A DNA stretch of 64,000 bases from an uncultured Streptomyces sp. (lineage in GTDB: Bacteria > Actinomycetota > Actinomycetes > Streptomycetales > Streptomycetaceae): the NCBI RefSeq assembly GCF_947488945.1, contig NZ_CANLBS010000018.1, forward strand, positions 62,001-126,000, written 5' to 3'. The translations under genes and the position numbers were made by a program. Shown in pieces: positions 17,479-25,507 of the stretch; position 1 is the first letter of the stretch, and the number at the start of each line of letters is the position of its first letter. Below the pieces are notes generated by a model. The model had not been told where the DNA came from, made no database searches, and worked only from the letters and a program-made list of their open reading frames with translations.

Positions 17479-20400
17479 CGGGCGTCACCTTCCGAGGGGC
17501 CTTCGGCGGCCGGGCCGTCCGCGGCGGGCCCGCGTCCCGGCCCCCCGGAGGTGGGGCCCGCGGGCGCCGCGAGCACGCCGGCGGCCCGCTCGATCTGCCG
17601 GTCGACCTTGGCGCCGAGGGCGCGGACGATGTCGAGCACGACACCGAGCACCAGCAGATAGACCCCCGCGTCGAAGAGCACCGACGTCCCGAGGTGGTAC
17701 TTCCCGAAGACGGGGAGGTCGCCGTGGTAGGTCCAGGCGTGCAGCACCGTTCCGTCGAACAGGCCGAGCAGGGCCACGCCCGTGGAGAGGAACAGGCCGA
17801 GGCCGGTGACGAGGCCCGGCGGCAGCGGCGCCGCCTCGGCCAGCTCGAACCGGCCGCCCGCGAGGTAACGGGTGATCAGCGCGACGGAGGCGACGAGCCC
17901 GGCGACGAACCCCCCGCCGGGCATGTTCTCGGCGCAGAACAGCAGGTAGACGGAGAGGACGAGGATCGGGTGGAAGAGCAGCCGGGCCACCACCTCGAAG
18001 ATGACGGACCGGTGTTCGGGGGCGAGCGTCGAGCCGGCGGCGAGCCAACTGCGCTCCGGCGCCCCCTCGTCGCCCTGCGGCAGCCCGGTCATCCCCGGCC
18101 GGGAGAGCGACCAGGCGGTGTCCCGGCCCCGGATCTCCTCGCGGGAGGCCGTGACGCCGTCCGCCCGGGAGGCCGTGGCGCCGTCGGCGCGGGGCGTCGA
18201 GGCGCCGTCGGCGCGGCGGTGCAGGTAGATCAGGCTGGTCACGCCGATGGCGGCGGCGGCGAGCACCGCGGACTCCCCCATCGTGTCCCAGGCCCGCAGG
18301 TCGACCAGGATGGTGGCGACCACGTCCTTGAGGCCGTGGTCGGCGGCCTCCTGGACCATGGCCGCTCCCGCGGGCTCCGCGGTGCGCGCGGCGGCGGCCA
18401 CCCACACCACGACGCCGAGGGTGGCGGCGGCGGCGAGCGCCACCGGGATGCGCACGGCCCGGCGCCAGTTGCTCACCGACTCCTGGAAGTGCACCGGCAT
18501 GCGACGCAGCACCAGGACGAACACGATCATCGACACCGTCTCGACGCAGAACTGGGTGAGCGCCAGGTCGGGGGCTCCCTGGACGACGAAGAGCAGCGCG
18601 GTTCCGTAGCCGGTGAGGCCGGCGAGCACCACGGCCTTCATGCGGCGGCTGACGGTGAGGCAGAGCAAGGCGGCGAGCGAGGTCAGCACGGCGAGCGCGC
18701 CCTGCAGCGGGGCGTCCCACAGCCGGGGGGCGACGGCCCCGTCCCAGGGCCGGTCGGTGGCGAGGACCGCGAGCTGTCCGGCGAGCATGACCATGAGGGT
18801 GGTGGCCAGGTAGACGGAGAGGGAGCCGCGCTGGACGAATCCGGTGACCTGGAGGGCGAACCGTTCCAGCCCCAGCAGCAGGTGGCCGAAGACGCCGTCC
18901 GCGGTCGGCCACGCGATCCGCCGGGACAGCCGGGTGACGCCCGAGCGGGCGGCGAACAGCGCGGCGCCGCCCACCCAGGCGAGCACCGACAGCAGCAGGG
19001 CGACGCCGAAGCCGTGCCAGATCTCCAGGTGGTACGGGTGGGCGGGGACCGGGAACTCGTCGGCGTACTGGGAGAGCAGCCGGTCGGTCCAGACGACGCC
19101 GGGGCCGAGCACCAGCCCGCACAGGGCGAGCAGGGCGGGCGGGGCGAGGAAGGCCGCGCCGACCCGGTGGGTGGGGGTGTCGGCGACGCCGGGCTTGCGG
19201 GCGAACGCGCCCCAGACGAACCGTACGGTGTACGCGGTGGTGAGCGCGGAGCCCACGACGGTGGCGGCGAGCACCCAGCGGTCGACGGTGTCGCCGTGCA
19301 GCAGTGCGTCGAAGGCCGCCTCCTTGGCGGCGAACCCGAGCATCGGCGGGAGGGCGGCCATCGAGGCGGCGGCGAGCGTGCCGACCGCGCACACCCAGGG
19401 CGCCGCCCGGCCGACTCCGGACAGTCTCCGCAGGTCGCGGGTGCCGGTGGCGTGGTCGACGATGCCGATGACGAGGAAGAGCGGGGCCTTGAAGAGGGCG
19501 TGCCCGAGGATCATGGCGACGGCGGCGAGCGCGGCGTCGTAGTTGCCGGCGCCGGCGAGCACGGTGAGGAAGCCGAGCTGGCTGACGGTGCCGTAGGCCA
19601 GGACGAGTTTGAGGTCGTGCAGGCGCAGGGCCCGCCAGCCGCCGAGCAGCATGGTGGCGGTGCCGAGGACGAGGACGGTCGGGCGCCAGACGGGCACGTC
19701 GGCGAAGGCGGGGGCGAGGCGGGCGATCAGGTAGATCCCGGCCTTCACCATCGCCGCGGCGTGCAGGTAGGCGCTGACCGGCGAGGGGGCGGCCATGGCG
19801 TTCGGCAGCCACATCGAGAACGGCCAGATCGCCGACTTGGAGAGCGCCCCGCAGAGCACGAGCACGAGGGCGACCTGGACGGCGGCGGTCGCCTCGGGCG
19901 GGTCGGCGACCAGCGCGGAGATGCGGAAGGTGCCCGCCGCCTCCCCCAGGATCAGGAAGCCGACGAGCATCGCCAGCCCGCCGAACGTCGTGACGGTGAG
20001 CGCCTGGAGCGCGGAGCGGCGGTTCTGCTTGCGCTCGCTGCCGTGTCCGATCAGCAGGTAGGAGAAGACCGTGGTCAGCTCCCAGAACACGTACAGCGTG
20101 ATCAGGTCGTCCGCGAGGACCAGCGCGAGCATCGCGCCGGTGAAGGCGAGGAGGTTGCCGGCGAACCGGGCGAGCTGCGGGGTGTCGCGCTCGAAGTAGG
20201 ACGCGCAGTAGAGCAGTACCAGGGTGCCGACGCCCGCCGCGAGCAGCACCATCAGCTCGCCGAGCGCGTCGAGCCGCAGATCGACGGAGACGCCGTACGT
20301 CTCGATCCACTGCCAGGACCAGGTCTCCGCGCGGCCGGACGCGGTGACGGTCCATTCGGTGGCGGCCCAGACGGTGGCGGCGGCCGGCGGCAGCGCGAGG

Positions 20401-20486
20401 ACCACGAAGGCGCGGGGACCGAGCCGGTGCACCAGGGGACCGGCGCACGCGGCCAGCAGGAAGTGGCAGGCGACGAGTGCGATCAC
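17475..20486 (-). CDS. mnhA: Na+/H+ antiporter subunit A/B fusion
   Basis: 1003 residues, the usual length of fused MrpA+MrpB. The N-terminal two thirds are NuoL-like ('FERDTPQLARFAGNLLAFTGAMLALVLADDLITLYVFWELTT', 'PNAMAAPSPVSAYLHAAAMVKAGIYL' regions, described only). The C-terminal 150 residues are MrpB-like ('ENMPGGGFVAGLV', 'FDAGVYLLVLGVVLDIVRALG'). Between them, near residues 755-785, is a short duplicated Asp/Ala/Ser/Arg linker. This is the first gene of the operon; no separate mnhB exists. The start is a GTG at 20486 without a clear ribosome site; the following hydrophobic helix fits the family N-terminus. Confidence 0.93.
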   Translation of the reverse strand: MIALVACHFLLAACAGPLVHRLGPRAFVVLALPPAAATVWAATEWTVTASGRAETWSWQWIETYGVSVDLRLDALGELMVLLAAGVGTLVLLYCASYFERDTPQLARFAGNLLAFTGAMLALVLADDLITLYVFWELTTVFSYLLIGHGSERKQNRRSALQALTVTTFGGLAMLVGFLILGEAAGTFRISALVADPPEATAAVQVALVLVLCGALSKSAIWPFSMWLPNAMAAPSPVSAYLHAAAMVKAGIYLIARLAPAFADVPVWRPTVLVLGTATMLLGGWRALRLHDLKLVLAYGTVSQLGFLTVLAGAGNYDAALAAVAMILGHALFKAPLFLVIGIVDHATGTRDLRRLSGVGRAAPWVCAVGTLAAASMAALPPMLGFAAKEAAFDALLHGDTVDRWVLAATVVGSALTTAYTVRFVWGAFARKPGVADTPTHRVGAAFLAPPALLALCGLVLGPGVVWTDRLLSQYADEFPVPAHPYHLEIWHGFGVALLLSVLAWVGGAALFAARSGVTRLSRRIAWPTADGVFGHLLLGLERFALQVTGFVQRGSLSVYLATTLMVMLAGQLAVLATDRPWDGAVAPRLWDAPLQGALAVLTSLAALLCLTVSRRMKAVVLAGLTGYGTALLFVVQGAPDLALTQFCVETVSMIVFVLVLRRMPVHFQESVSNWRRAVRIPVALAAAATLGVVVWVAAAARTAEPAGAAMVQEAADHGLKDVVATILVDLRAWDTMGESAVLAAAAIGVTSLIYLHRRADGASTPRADGATASRADGVTASREEIRGRDTAWSLSRPGMTGLPQGDEGAPERSWLAAGSTLAPEHRSVIFEVVARLLFHPILVLSVYLLFCAENMPGGGFVAGLVASVALITRYLAGGRFELAEAAPLPPGLVTGLGLFLSTGVALLGLFDGTVLHAWTYHGDLPVFGKYHLGTSVLFDAGVYLLVLGVVLDIVRALGAKVDRQIERAAGVLAAPAGPTSGGPGRGPAADGPAAEGPSEGDAR

Positions 20487-20890
20487 AGGGAGGCGTCCGA
20501 AGTCAGGGGCACCGACTACAGATATCCCCCCGCGCGGCGTTCACCCGTCCGGCGCGCCGGTTTGTGCGCCCGTTGCGCCCCGGCGGAACCGGGCGGCCGT
20601 GCGGGAGCCCGGAAAGTCCGGTGTCGGGGCCCCGCCGGCGCGGGTGCGCTGGTCACCGGGGCGGCCGTGCCGGGCCGTTGGGCCGTGCGGGCGAAGGGCG
20701 CGGGCGTCGGCCGGGCGGCCGAAGGTCCCACCGACGGCGGACGCCCGGCCCTGGGTGACGCCCGACACGGTCCGTAAGGTGGGGCAAGGAAAGCGTTCCC
20801 GCGCCGCCCGGCCGTCACGGCCGCGGCCCCCTGGCCGGCCCCCCGGCTTTTCCGCGCATGATCCTCCAGTGACCGGAACAGACCTCCGCC
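20487..20890. other. 404-base gap between divergent mnhA and anti-sigma kinase genes
   Basis: No gene recognised; the open frames here look like GC-bias artefacts. It must hold promoters for both directions. On the plus strand TGGGTG (20752-20757) and TAAGGT (20775-20780), 17 bases apart, could serve the kinase gene. On the minus side I see only a short A/T-rich patch (around 20517-20527). No sodium- or pH-responsive element can be named. Confidence 0.4.
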
Positions 20891-21340
20891 TTGACGCCCG
20901 TCGACCCCGCCCCCACCTCCTGGCGCGTCGCGCTGCCGCACTCCGCCGAAGCGGTGCCGATCGCGCGCGGCCTCGTCCGCTCGGCGCTCGCGGACCTCGA
21001 CGCCGCCGCGGACGGCGACACCGCGGAACTCCTCACCGCCGAGCTGGTCGCCAACGCCGTCGAGCACACCGGCGGCCTCGGGCCCATCGAGCTGGTGGTG
21101 GAGCTGCTGCCGACCCGCTGTCAGGTCGAGGTCCACGACTACGACCCGGCGCCGCCCGGTGACCTGACCGCCGGCGGTCCGGTCACCATGCCGGACCCCC
21201 TCCAGGAGCACGGCCGGGGTCTGCTGCTGATCCGGACGCTGAGCACCGCCTGCGGGCACCGCTCGACCGAGCACGGCAAGGCCGTCTGGTTCACCCTGCC
21301 GGTGGTCACTCCTGCGTCGCCGGCGGCTCCGCGGAGCTGA
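20891..21340 (+). CDS. RsbW/SpoIIAB-like ATP-binding regulatory protein
   Basis: 149 residues. A GHKL/HATPase_c fold is indicated by the N-box 'ELLTAELVANAVEHTGG' and the G2 box 'GRGLLLIRTL', with the short N-terminal strand 'SWRVALPHSAEAVPIARG' usual for Streptomyces anti-sigma-type kinases. Expected role: binding or phosphorylating an anti-sigma antagonist or a sigma factor; the partner is not in the window. The only in-frame initiator after the upstream stop (20870) is the TTG at 20891, and it fits the domain start. Convergent with, and overlapping by 35 bases, the permease gene. Confidence 0.85.
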   Translation: MTPVDPAPTSWRVALPHSAEAVPIARGLVRSALADLDAAADGDTAELLTAELVANAVEHTGGLGPIELVVELLPTRCQVEVHDYDPAPPGDLTAGGPVTMPDPLQEHGRGLLLIRTLSTACGHRSTEHGKAVWFTLPVVTPASPAAPRS

Positions 21341-22763
21341 CCAGCCGCGAGTGACCGCGGCCGTAGCAGGAGTACAGCAGCACGCCGACGGCGAGGAAGA
21401 CCGCGAACTGGACCCAGGTCGTCCAGCCCGTGCCGTACATCAGGTACACGCAGAAACCGACGCCCAGGATCGGGCTGAGCGGGTAGAACGGCACCCGGAA
21501 GGACCGCTTCAGGCCGGGGTGGCGGCGGCGCAGCGAGATCACCGCGACGTTCACGACCGCCATGGCGGCCAGGGTGCCGATCGTGGTCAGGTTGACCACC
21601 GCGTCGAGCGACGAGAAGGCGGCCGGGACAGCGAAGACGATCGCGACGATCCAAGTGTTGGCGACCGGCGTGTGGGTCCGGCGCGAGACGCGCTCGAAGA
21701 CGCGCGGGATCAGGCCGTCGCGGGACATCGACATCAGGATGCGGGTCTGGCCGTACATCACCGCGAGCACCACGGACGCAATGGCGACGACCGCGCCGAA
21801 GGCCACGATCCCGCCGCCCACCGTGGAGCCGGTGACCTGGTTGACCACGACGGAGAGCGCGGCGGGCGTGCCGGCCACGTCGCCGGCGCCCAGCGCGCCG
21901 ATGGCGGCGAGGGCGACGGCGCAGTAGAGCAGGGTGACCAGGCCGATGCAGATCATGATCGCGATCGGGATGTCGCGCCGGGGGTTCTTGACCTCCTCGC
22001 CCGCGGTGGTGATGGCGTCGAAGCCGATGTACGAGAAGAACGCCAGCGAGGCGCCGGAGGTGATGCCGGCGACACCGCTGTCCGCGAACGGCGAGAGGTT
22101 GCCGTCGTGGAAGGCGGTGAAGCCGATGACGCAGAAGGCGATCAGGATGCCGATCTTGAGCACGGCCATCGCGGCGGTGGCGGTGGCGCTCTCCCGGACG
22201 CCGCGCACCAGCAGGGTCGCGGCCATCATGATGACCACCACGGCGGGCAGGTTGATCACCCCGCCGTCGGCGGGACCGGCGGCGAGCGCCTCGGGGATGT
22301 TCCAGCCGGTGAGGCTGTGCAGCAGCTCGTCGACGTACTGGCTCCAGCCGACGGCGACGGCGGAGACGGACACGCCGTACTCCAGCAGCAGGCACCAGCC
22401 GACGAGGAAGGCGACGCGTTCGCCCAGGGTCGCGTAGGCGAAGGAGTAGGAGCTGCCGGATACGGGGATCGCGCCGCCGAGCTCCGCGAAGGAGAACGCG
22501 GTGAAGACGCAGGTGATCGCCGCCAGTACGAAGGAGATCACGACGGCGGGTCCCGCCTCGGCCACGCTGTCGGAGAGGCCGACGAAGATGCCGGTGCCGA
22601 CCACCGCGCCCACGCCGAAGCAGACGAGCTGGAAGAGGCCCATCGTGCGCTTCAGGCCGTGTCCCTCCAGGTCCGCCCCGGACTCGGCGACCAGTTGCTG
22701 GGGGCTCTTGCGGCGGAGGCCCGGCCGCGCCGGGCCCTTCCCGGACGTGCGCGACGCGCTCAT
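21306..22763 (-). CDS. Amino-acid permease (APC family, cationic type)
   Basis: 485 residues with 12-13 helices. The APC signature near the first helix ('GVGAVVGTGIFVGL') and 'FFSYIGFDAITTAGEEVKNPRRDIP' are those of the CAT/YfnA cationic amino-acid branch. Its position just downstream of ornithine carbamoyltransferase and arginine deiminase genes, on the same strand, suggests arginine, ornithine or lysine transport (inference). ATG 22763 was preferred over one at 22916, which would add an untypical Pro/Ala leader; a weak AGAAGAGA site lies upstream. Confidence 0.9.
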   Translation of the reverse strand: MSASRTSGKGPARPGLRRKSPQQLVAESGADLEGHGLKRTMGLFQLVCFGVGAVVGTGIFVGLSDSVAEAGPAVVISFVLAAITCVFTAFSFAELGGAIPVSGSSYSFAYATLGERVAFLVGWCLLLEYGVSVSAVAVGWSQYVDELLHSLTGWNIPEALAAGPADGGVINLPAVVVIMMAATLLVRGVRESATATAAMAVLKIGILIAFCVIGFTAFHDGNLSPFADSGVAGITSGASLAFFSYIGFDAITTAGEEVKNPRRDIPIAIMICIGLVTLLYCAVALAAIGALGAGDVAGTPAALSVVVNQVTGSTVGGGIVAFGAVVAIASVVLAVMYGQTRILMSMSRDGLIPRVFERVSRRTHTPVANTWIVAIVFAVPAAFSSLDAVVNLTTIGTLAAMAVVNVAVISLRRRHPGLKRSFRVPFYPLSPILGVGFCVYLMYGTGWTTWVQFAVFLAVGVLLYSCYGRGHSRLVSSAEPPATQE

Positions 22764-22938
22764 GGGGGGCTGTCTCTTCTCTGGTGGTGCAGTGGGGGGA
22801 GCATGCGCGGCGGTTGGCGTGGGGGCCGGGCCGCACATGGGAAGGGGGCCCGAGCGTGCGAGCCCGAACCCCACCGAGACGGGACATGTTAGCCACTGCC
22901 CCGCATTTTCACCCAATCGGGTGCATGACCATGCGCCC

Positions 22939-23964
22939 TCAGTCGTCCGCGAGGGCGGCCACCAGGACGGCCTTGATGGTGTGCAGCCGGTTCTCGGCCT
23001 CGTCGAAGACGACGGAGTGGGCGGACTCGAAGACCTCGTCGGTCACCTCCAGCTCGGTCAGCCCGAACTCGGCGTGCAGGTCGCGGCCCACCTTCGTACC
23101 GAGGTCGTGGAAAGCCGGCAGGCAGTGCAGGAACTTCACGCCGGGGTCGCCGGTGGCCCGCAGCACGTCCATCGTGACGGAGTACGGCGCGAGGGCGGCG
23201 ATCCGCTCGGCCCACACCTCCTTGGGCTCGCCCATGGAGACCCAGACGTCGGTGGCGACGAAGCCGCAGCCGGCCACACCCTGCGTGATGTCCTCGGTGA
23301 GGGTGACCCGGCCGCCGGAGACCGCGGCCAGTTCACGGGCCCGGGCGACGACGTCCTCGTGCGGCCAGTACGCCTCCGGGGCCACGATCCGCACGTCCAT
23401 GCCGAGCAGGGCGCCGGTGATCAGGTAGGAGTTGCCCATGTTGAAGCGGGCGTCGCCGAGGTAGGCGAAGGAGAGCCGGGGGCCGGAGATCGCGCCGTCG
23501 GCGATCTCGCGCCCCGCCTGTTCGACCATGGTCAGCACGTCGGCGAGCATCTGGGTGGGGTGCCAGTCGTCGGTGAGCCCGTTGAGGACGGGGACGCCCG
23601 CGTGCTGCGCCAGCTCCTCCACCGCGGCCTGGCTGTCGCCGCGGAACTCGATGGCGTCGAACATCCGGCCCAGCACCCGGGCGGTGTCCTTGACGGACTC
23701 CTTGTGCCCCATCTGGGAGCCGGACGGGTCCAGGTACGTCGTGGAGGCGCCCTGGTCCGCGGCGGCCACCTCGAAGGCGCAGCGGGTGCGGGTGGAGGTC
23801 TTCTCGAAGATCAGGGCGATGTTCTTGCCGCGCAGCCGGCGGACCTCGGTCCCCGCCTTCTTCGCCGCCTTGAGCTCGGCGGCCAGCCGGACCAGCCCGA
23901 GGAACTCCTCCGCGGTGAAGTCCAGCTCCTTGAGGAAGTGGCGGCCTGTGAGGTCTATGGCCAT
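22939..23964 (-). CDS. argF: Ornithine carbamoyltransferase
   Basis: 341 residues, the longer form typical of catabolic (ArcB-like) enzymes, though anabolic ArgF cannot be excluded. The carbamoyl-phosphate site STRTR is at residues 57-61 and the ornithine-site HCLP is at 280-283; 'DDWHPTQMLADVLT' is also present. It interconverts ornithine + carbamoyl phosphate and citrulline. arcA lies directly upstream on the same strand, which fits the arginine deiminase route, but no carbamate kinase gene is in the window. ATG 23964 follows a purine-rich site. Confidence 0.93.
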   Translation of the reverse strand: MAIDLTGRHFLKELDFTAEEFLGLVRLAAELKAAKKAGTEVRRLRGKNIALIFEKTSTRTRCAFEVAAADQGASTTYLDPSGSQMGHKESVKDTARVLGRMFDAIEFRGDSQAAVEELAQHAGVPVLNGLTDDWHPTQMLADVLTMVEQAGREIADGAISGPRLSFAYLGDARFNMGNSYLITGALLGMDVRIVAPEAYWPHEDVVARARELAAVSGGRVTLTEDITQGVAGCGFVATDVWVSMGEPKEVWAERIAALAPYSVTMDVLRATGDPGVKFLHCLPAFHDLGTKVGRDLHAEFGLTELEVTDEVFESAHSVVFDEAENRLHTIKAVLVAALADD

Positions 23965-24016
23965 GGTGGGCTGCTCCTGGATCGGACGAGAACGTCGACG
24001 TACCGTAACCCTGGAA

Positions 24017-24046
24017 GTCTATACGACGCAATGCATCCCTATACGG
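24017..24046 (-). promoter_or_regulatory. Possible ARG box / promoter region of ornithine carbamoyltransferase
   Basis: An A/T-rich island in an otherwise GC-rich leader holds TATACGACGCAATGCAT (24020-24036), with a second TATA at 24040. It resembles ArgR sites of Streptomyces (TGCAT/TGCATA halves) as I remember them. On the minus strand TTGCGT and TACGGT could be -35 and -10. Position upstream of an arginine gene is the main support. Confidence 0.3.
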
Positions 24047-24184
24047 TCCGGTGCCGTCCCGGCCCGCTCCCCCGGCCCCGGTCCGGACCGTCCGGGACGG
24101 GCCGGCTCCGCGCACGGCCCGCCGCGCCGCTCCTCCCCCCGTCGCCTCCGCACCGCCCCTCCCCCACTGCCTCCGCGCCGTCCC

Positions 24185-25417
24185 TCAGACCGCGTCCCGG
24201 ACCACCGGGCAGCTCATGCAGCGGGGGCCGCCGCGTCCCCGGCCGAGCTCGCTGCCCGGGATCTCGATCACCTCGATGCCCTGCCTGCGCAGATGCGTGT
24301 TGGTGGTCACGTTGCGCTCGTACGCCACGACCACGCCCGGTTCGACCGCCAGCACGTTGCAACCGTCGTCCCACTGCTCCCGCTCGGCCGCGTGCACGTC
24401 CTGGGTGGCGGTCAGGACCCGGACCGCGTCCAGGCCGAGCGCCGACGCGATCGCCCGGTGCATGTGCTCCGGCGGATGGTCGGTCACCTTCAGCTCCCTC
24501 GGTCCCCCGCCCGGCTGGATGGTGTACGAGCGGAGCATGCCGAGCCCGGCGTACTGGGTGAAAGTGTCCCCGTCGACCATCGTCATCACCGTGTCGAGGT
24601 GCATGAACGCCCGCCGCTTCGGCATGTCCAGCGCCACGATGGTGTGCGCGGAACCCGCGTCGAACAGGCCCCGCGCGAGCATCTCCACCGCCTGCGGGGT
24701 GGTCCGCTCACTCATCCCGACCAGCACCGCGCCGTTCCCGATCACCAGCACGTCGCCGCCCTCGATCGTGGAGGGGTAGTCGGCCTGTCCCTGCGACCAC
24801 TGGTGGAAGACGCCCGCCTCGGGCCCGGTGAACAGCGGGTGGTGACGGTAGATCGCCTCGAAGTGGACCGTCTCGCGCTGCCGGGCCGGCCAGCGCATCG
24901 CGTTGATCGACACCCCGTCGTAGATCCACGCCGAGGTGTCGCGGGTGAACAGGTGGTTGGGCAGCGGATCGAGGAGGAAGTCGTCCAGGTCCATGACGTG
25001 GAAGCGGACCGAGAGGGGCTCGGCGTGCGCGGCCAGGAACTCCCGCTTGGTCATCCCGCCGATCAGCGCCTCGGCCAGCGCGGCCGAGTCCAGCGCCTCG
25101 AAGGCGGACCGCAGGTGCTCGGTGGCGAGCGGGCCGTACTCCTTCTCGTCGAAGACCCGGTCCAGCACCAGCCTCCGCGCCACCGGGACGTCGAGGGACT
25201 CCCGCAGCAGATCGCCGAAGAGGTGCACCTCGATGCCCCGGTCCCGCAGCACGTCCGCGAACCCGTCGTGCTCCTGCCGTGCCCGCCGCACCCACAGGAC
25301 GTCGTCGAAGAGGAGCGCGTCCTTGTTGCTCGGCGTCAGCCGCTTCAGTTCCAGATCGGGGCGGTGCAGGATCACGCGGCGCAGCCGCCCGGCCTCGGAG
25401 TCGACATGGAATCCCAT
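24185..25417 (-). CDS. arcA: Arginine deiminase
   Basis: 410 residues, normal length. Catalytic elements of the guanidino-modifying fold are present: 'LFTRDTSAW' (substrate Asp), 'FMHLDTVMTMVD' (general His) and the nucleophile Cys400 in 'RCMSCP' near the C-terminus. It hydrolyses arginine to citrulline + ammonia; the ornithine carbamoyltransferase encoded downstream would take citrulline on. ATG 25417 has GAGG in front and matches the usual family start. Only about 90 bases separate it from pnkp, and that gap holds a strong hairpin. Confidence 0.95.
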   Translation of the reverse strand: MGFHVDSEAGRLRRVILHRPDLELKRLTPSNKDALLFDDVLWVRRARQEHDGFADVLRDRGIEVHLFGDLLRESLDVPVARRLVLDRVFDEKEYGPLATEHLRSAFEALDSAALAEALIGGMTKREFLAAHAEPLSVRFHVMDLDDFLLDPLPNHLFTRDTSAWIYDGVSINAMRWPARQRETVHFEAIYRHHPLFTGPEAGVFHQWSQGQADYPSTIEGGDVLVIGNGAVLVGMSERTTPQAVEMLARGLFDAGSAHTIVALDMPKRRAFMHLDTVMTMVDGDTFTQYAGLGMLRSYTIQPGGGPRELKVTDHPPEHMHRAIASALGLDAVRVLTATQDVHAAEREQWDDGCNVLAVEPGVVVAYERNVTTNTHLRRQGIEVIEIPGSELGRGRGGPRCMSCPVVRDAV

Positions 25418-25435
25418 CCCCTCATCCTCACCGGA

Positions 25436-25468
25436 CGGCGGGCGGTTCACCCCACGAACCGCCCGCCG
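25436..25468 (-). terminator. Strong hairpin between pnkp and arcA, possible attenuator
   Basis: A perfect 13-base stem (25436-25448 with 25456-25468, 7-base loop). It could end the hen1-pnkp transcript, but it also sits only 18 bases before the arcA start. A third segment, 25487-25495, is complementary to 9 bases of the promoter-proximal arm and could form a competing hairpin, so attenuation is possible. Confidence 0.6.
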
Positions 25469-25507
25469 ATCTCGAAGACGTGCGGACGGGCGGTTGGTGG
25501 GGGCGGG

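Noticed and set aside
15104..20777. Very long open frames opposite mnhD and mnhA
   Set aside because: They lie antisense to clear Mrp genes and have the His/Gly/Arg/Glu-rich make-up of GC-bias shadows.
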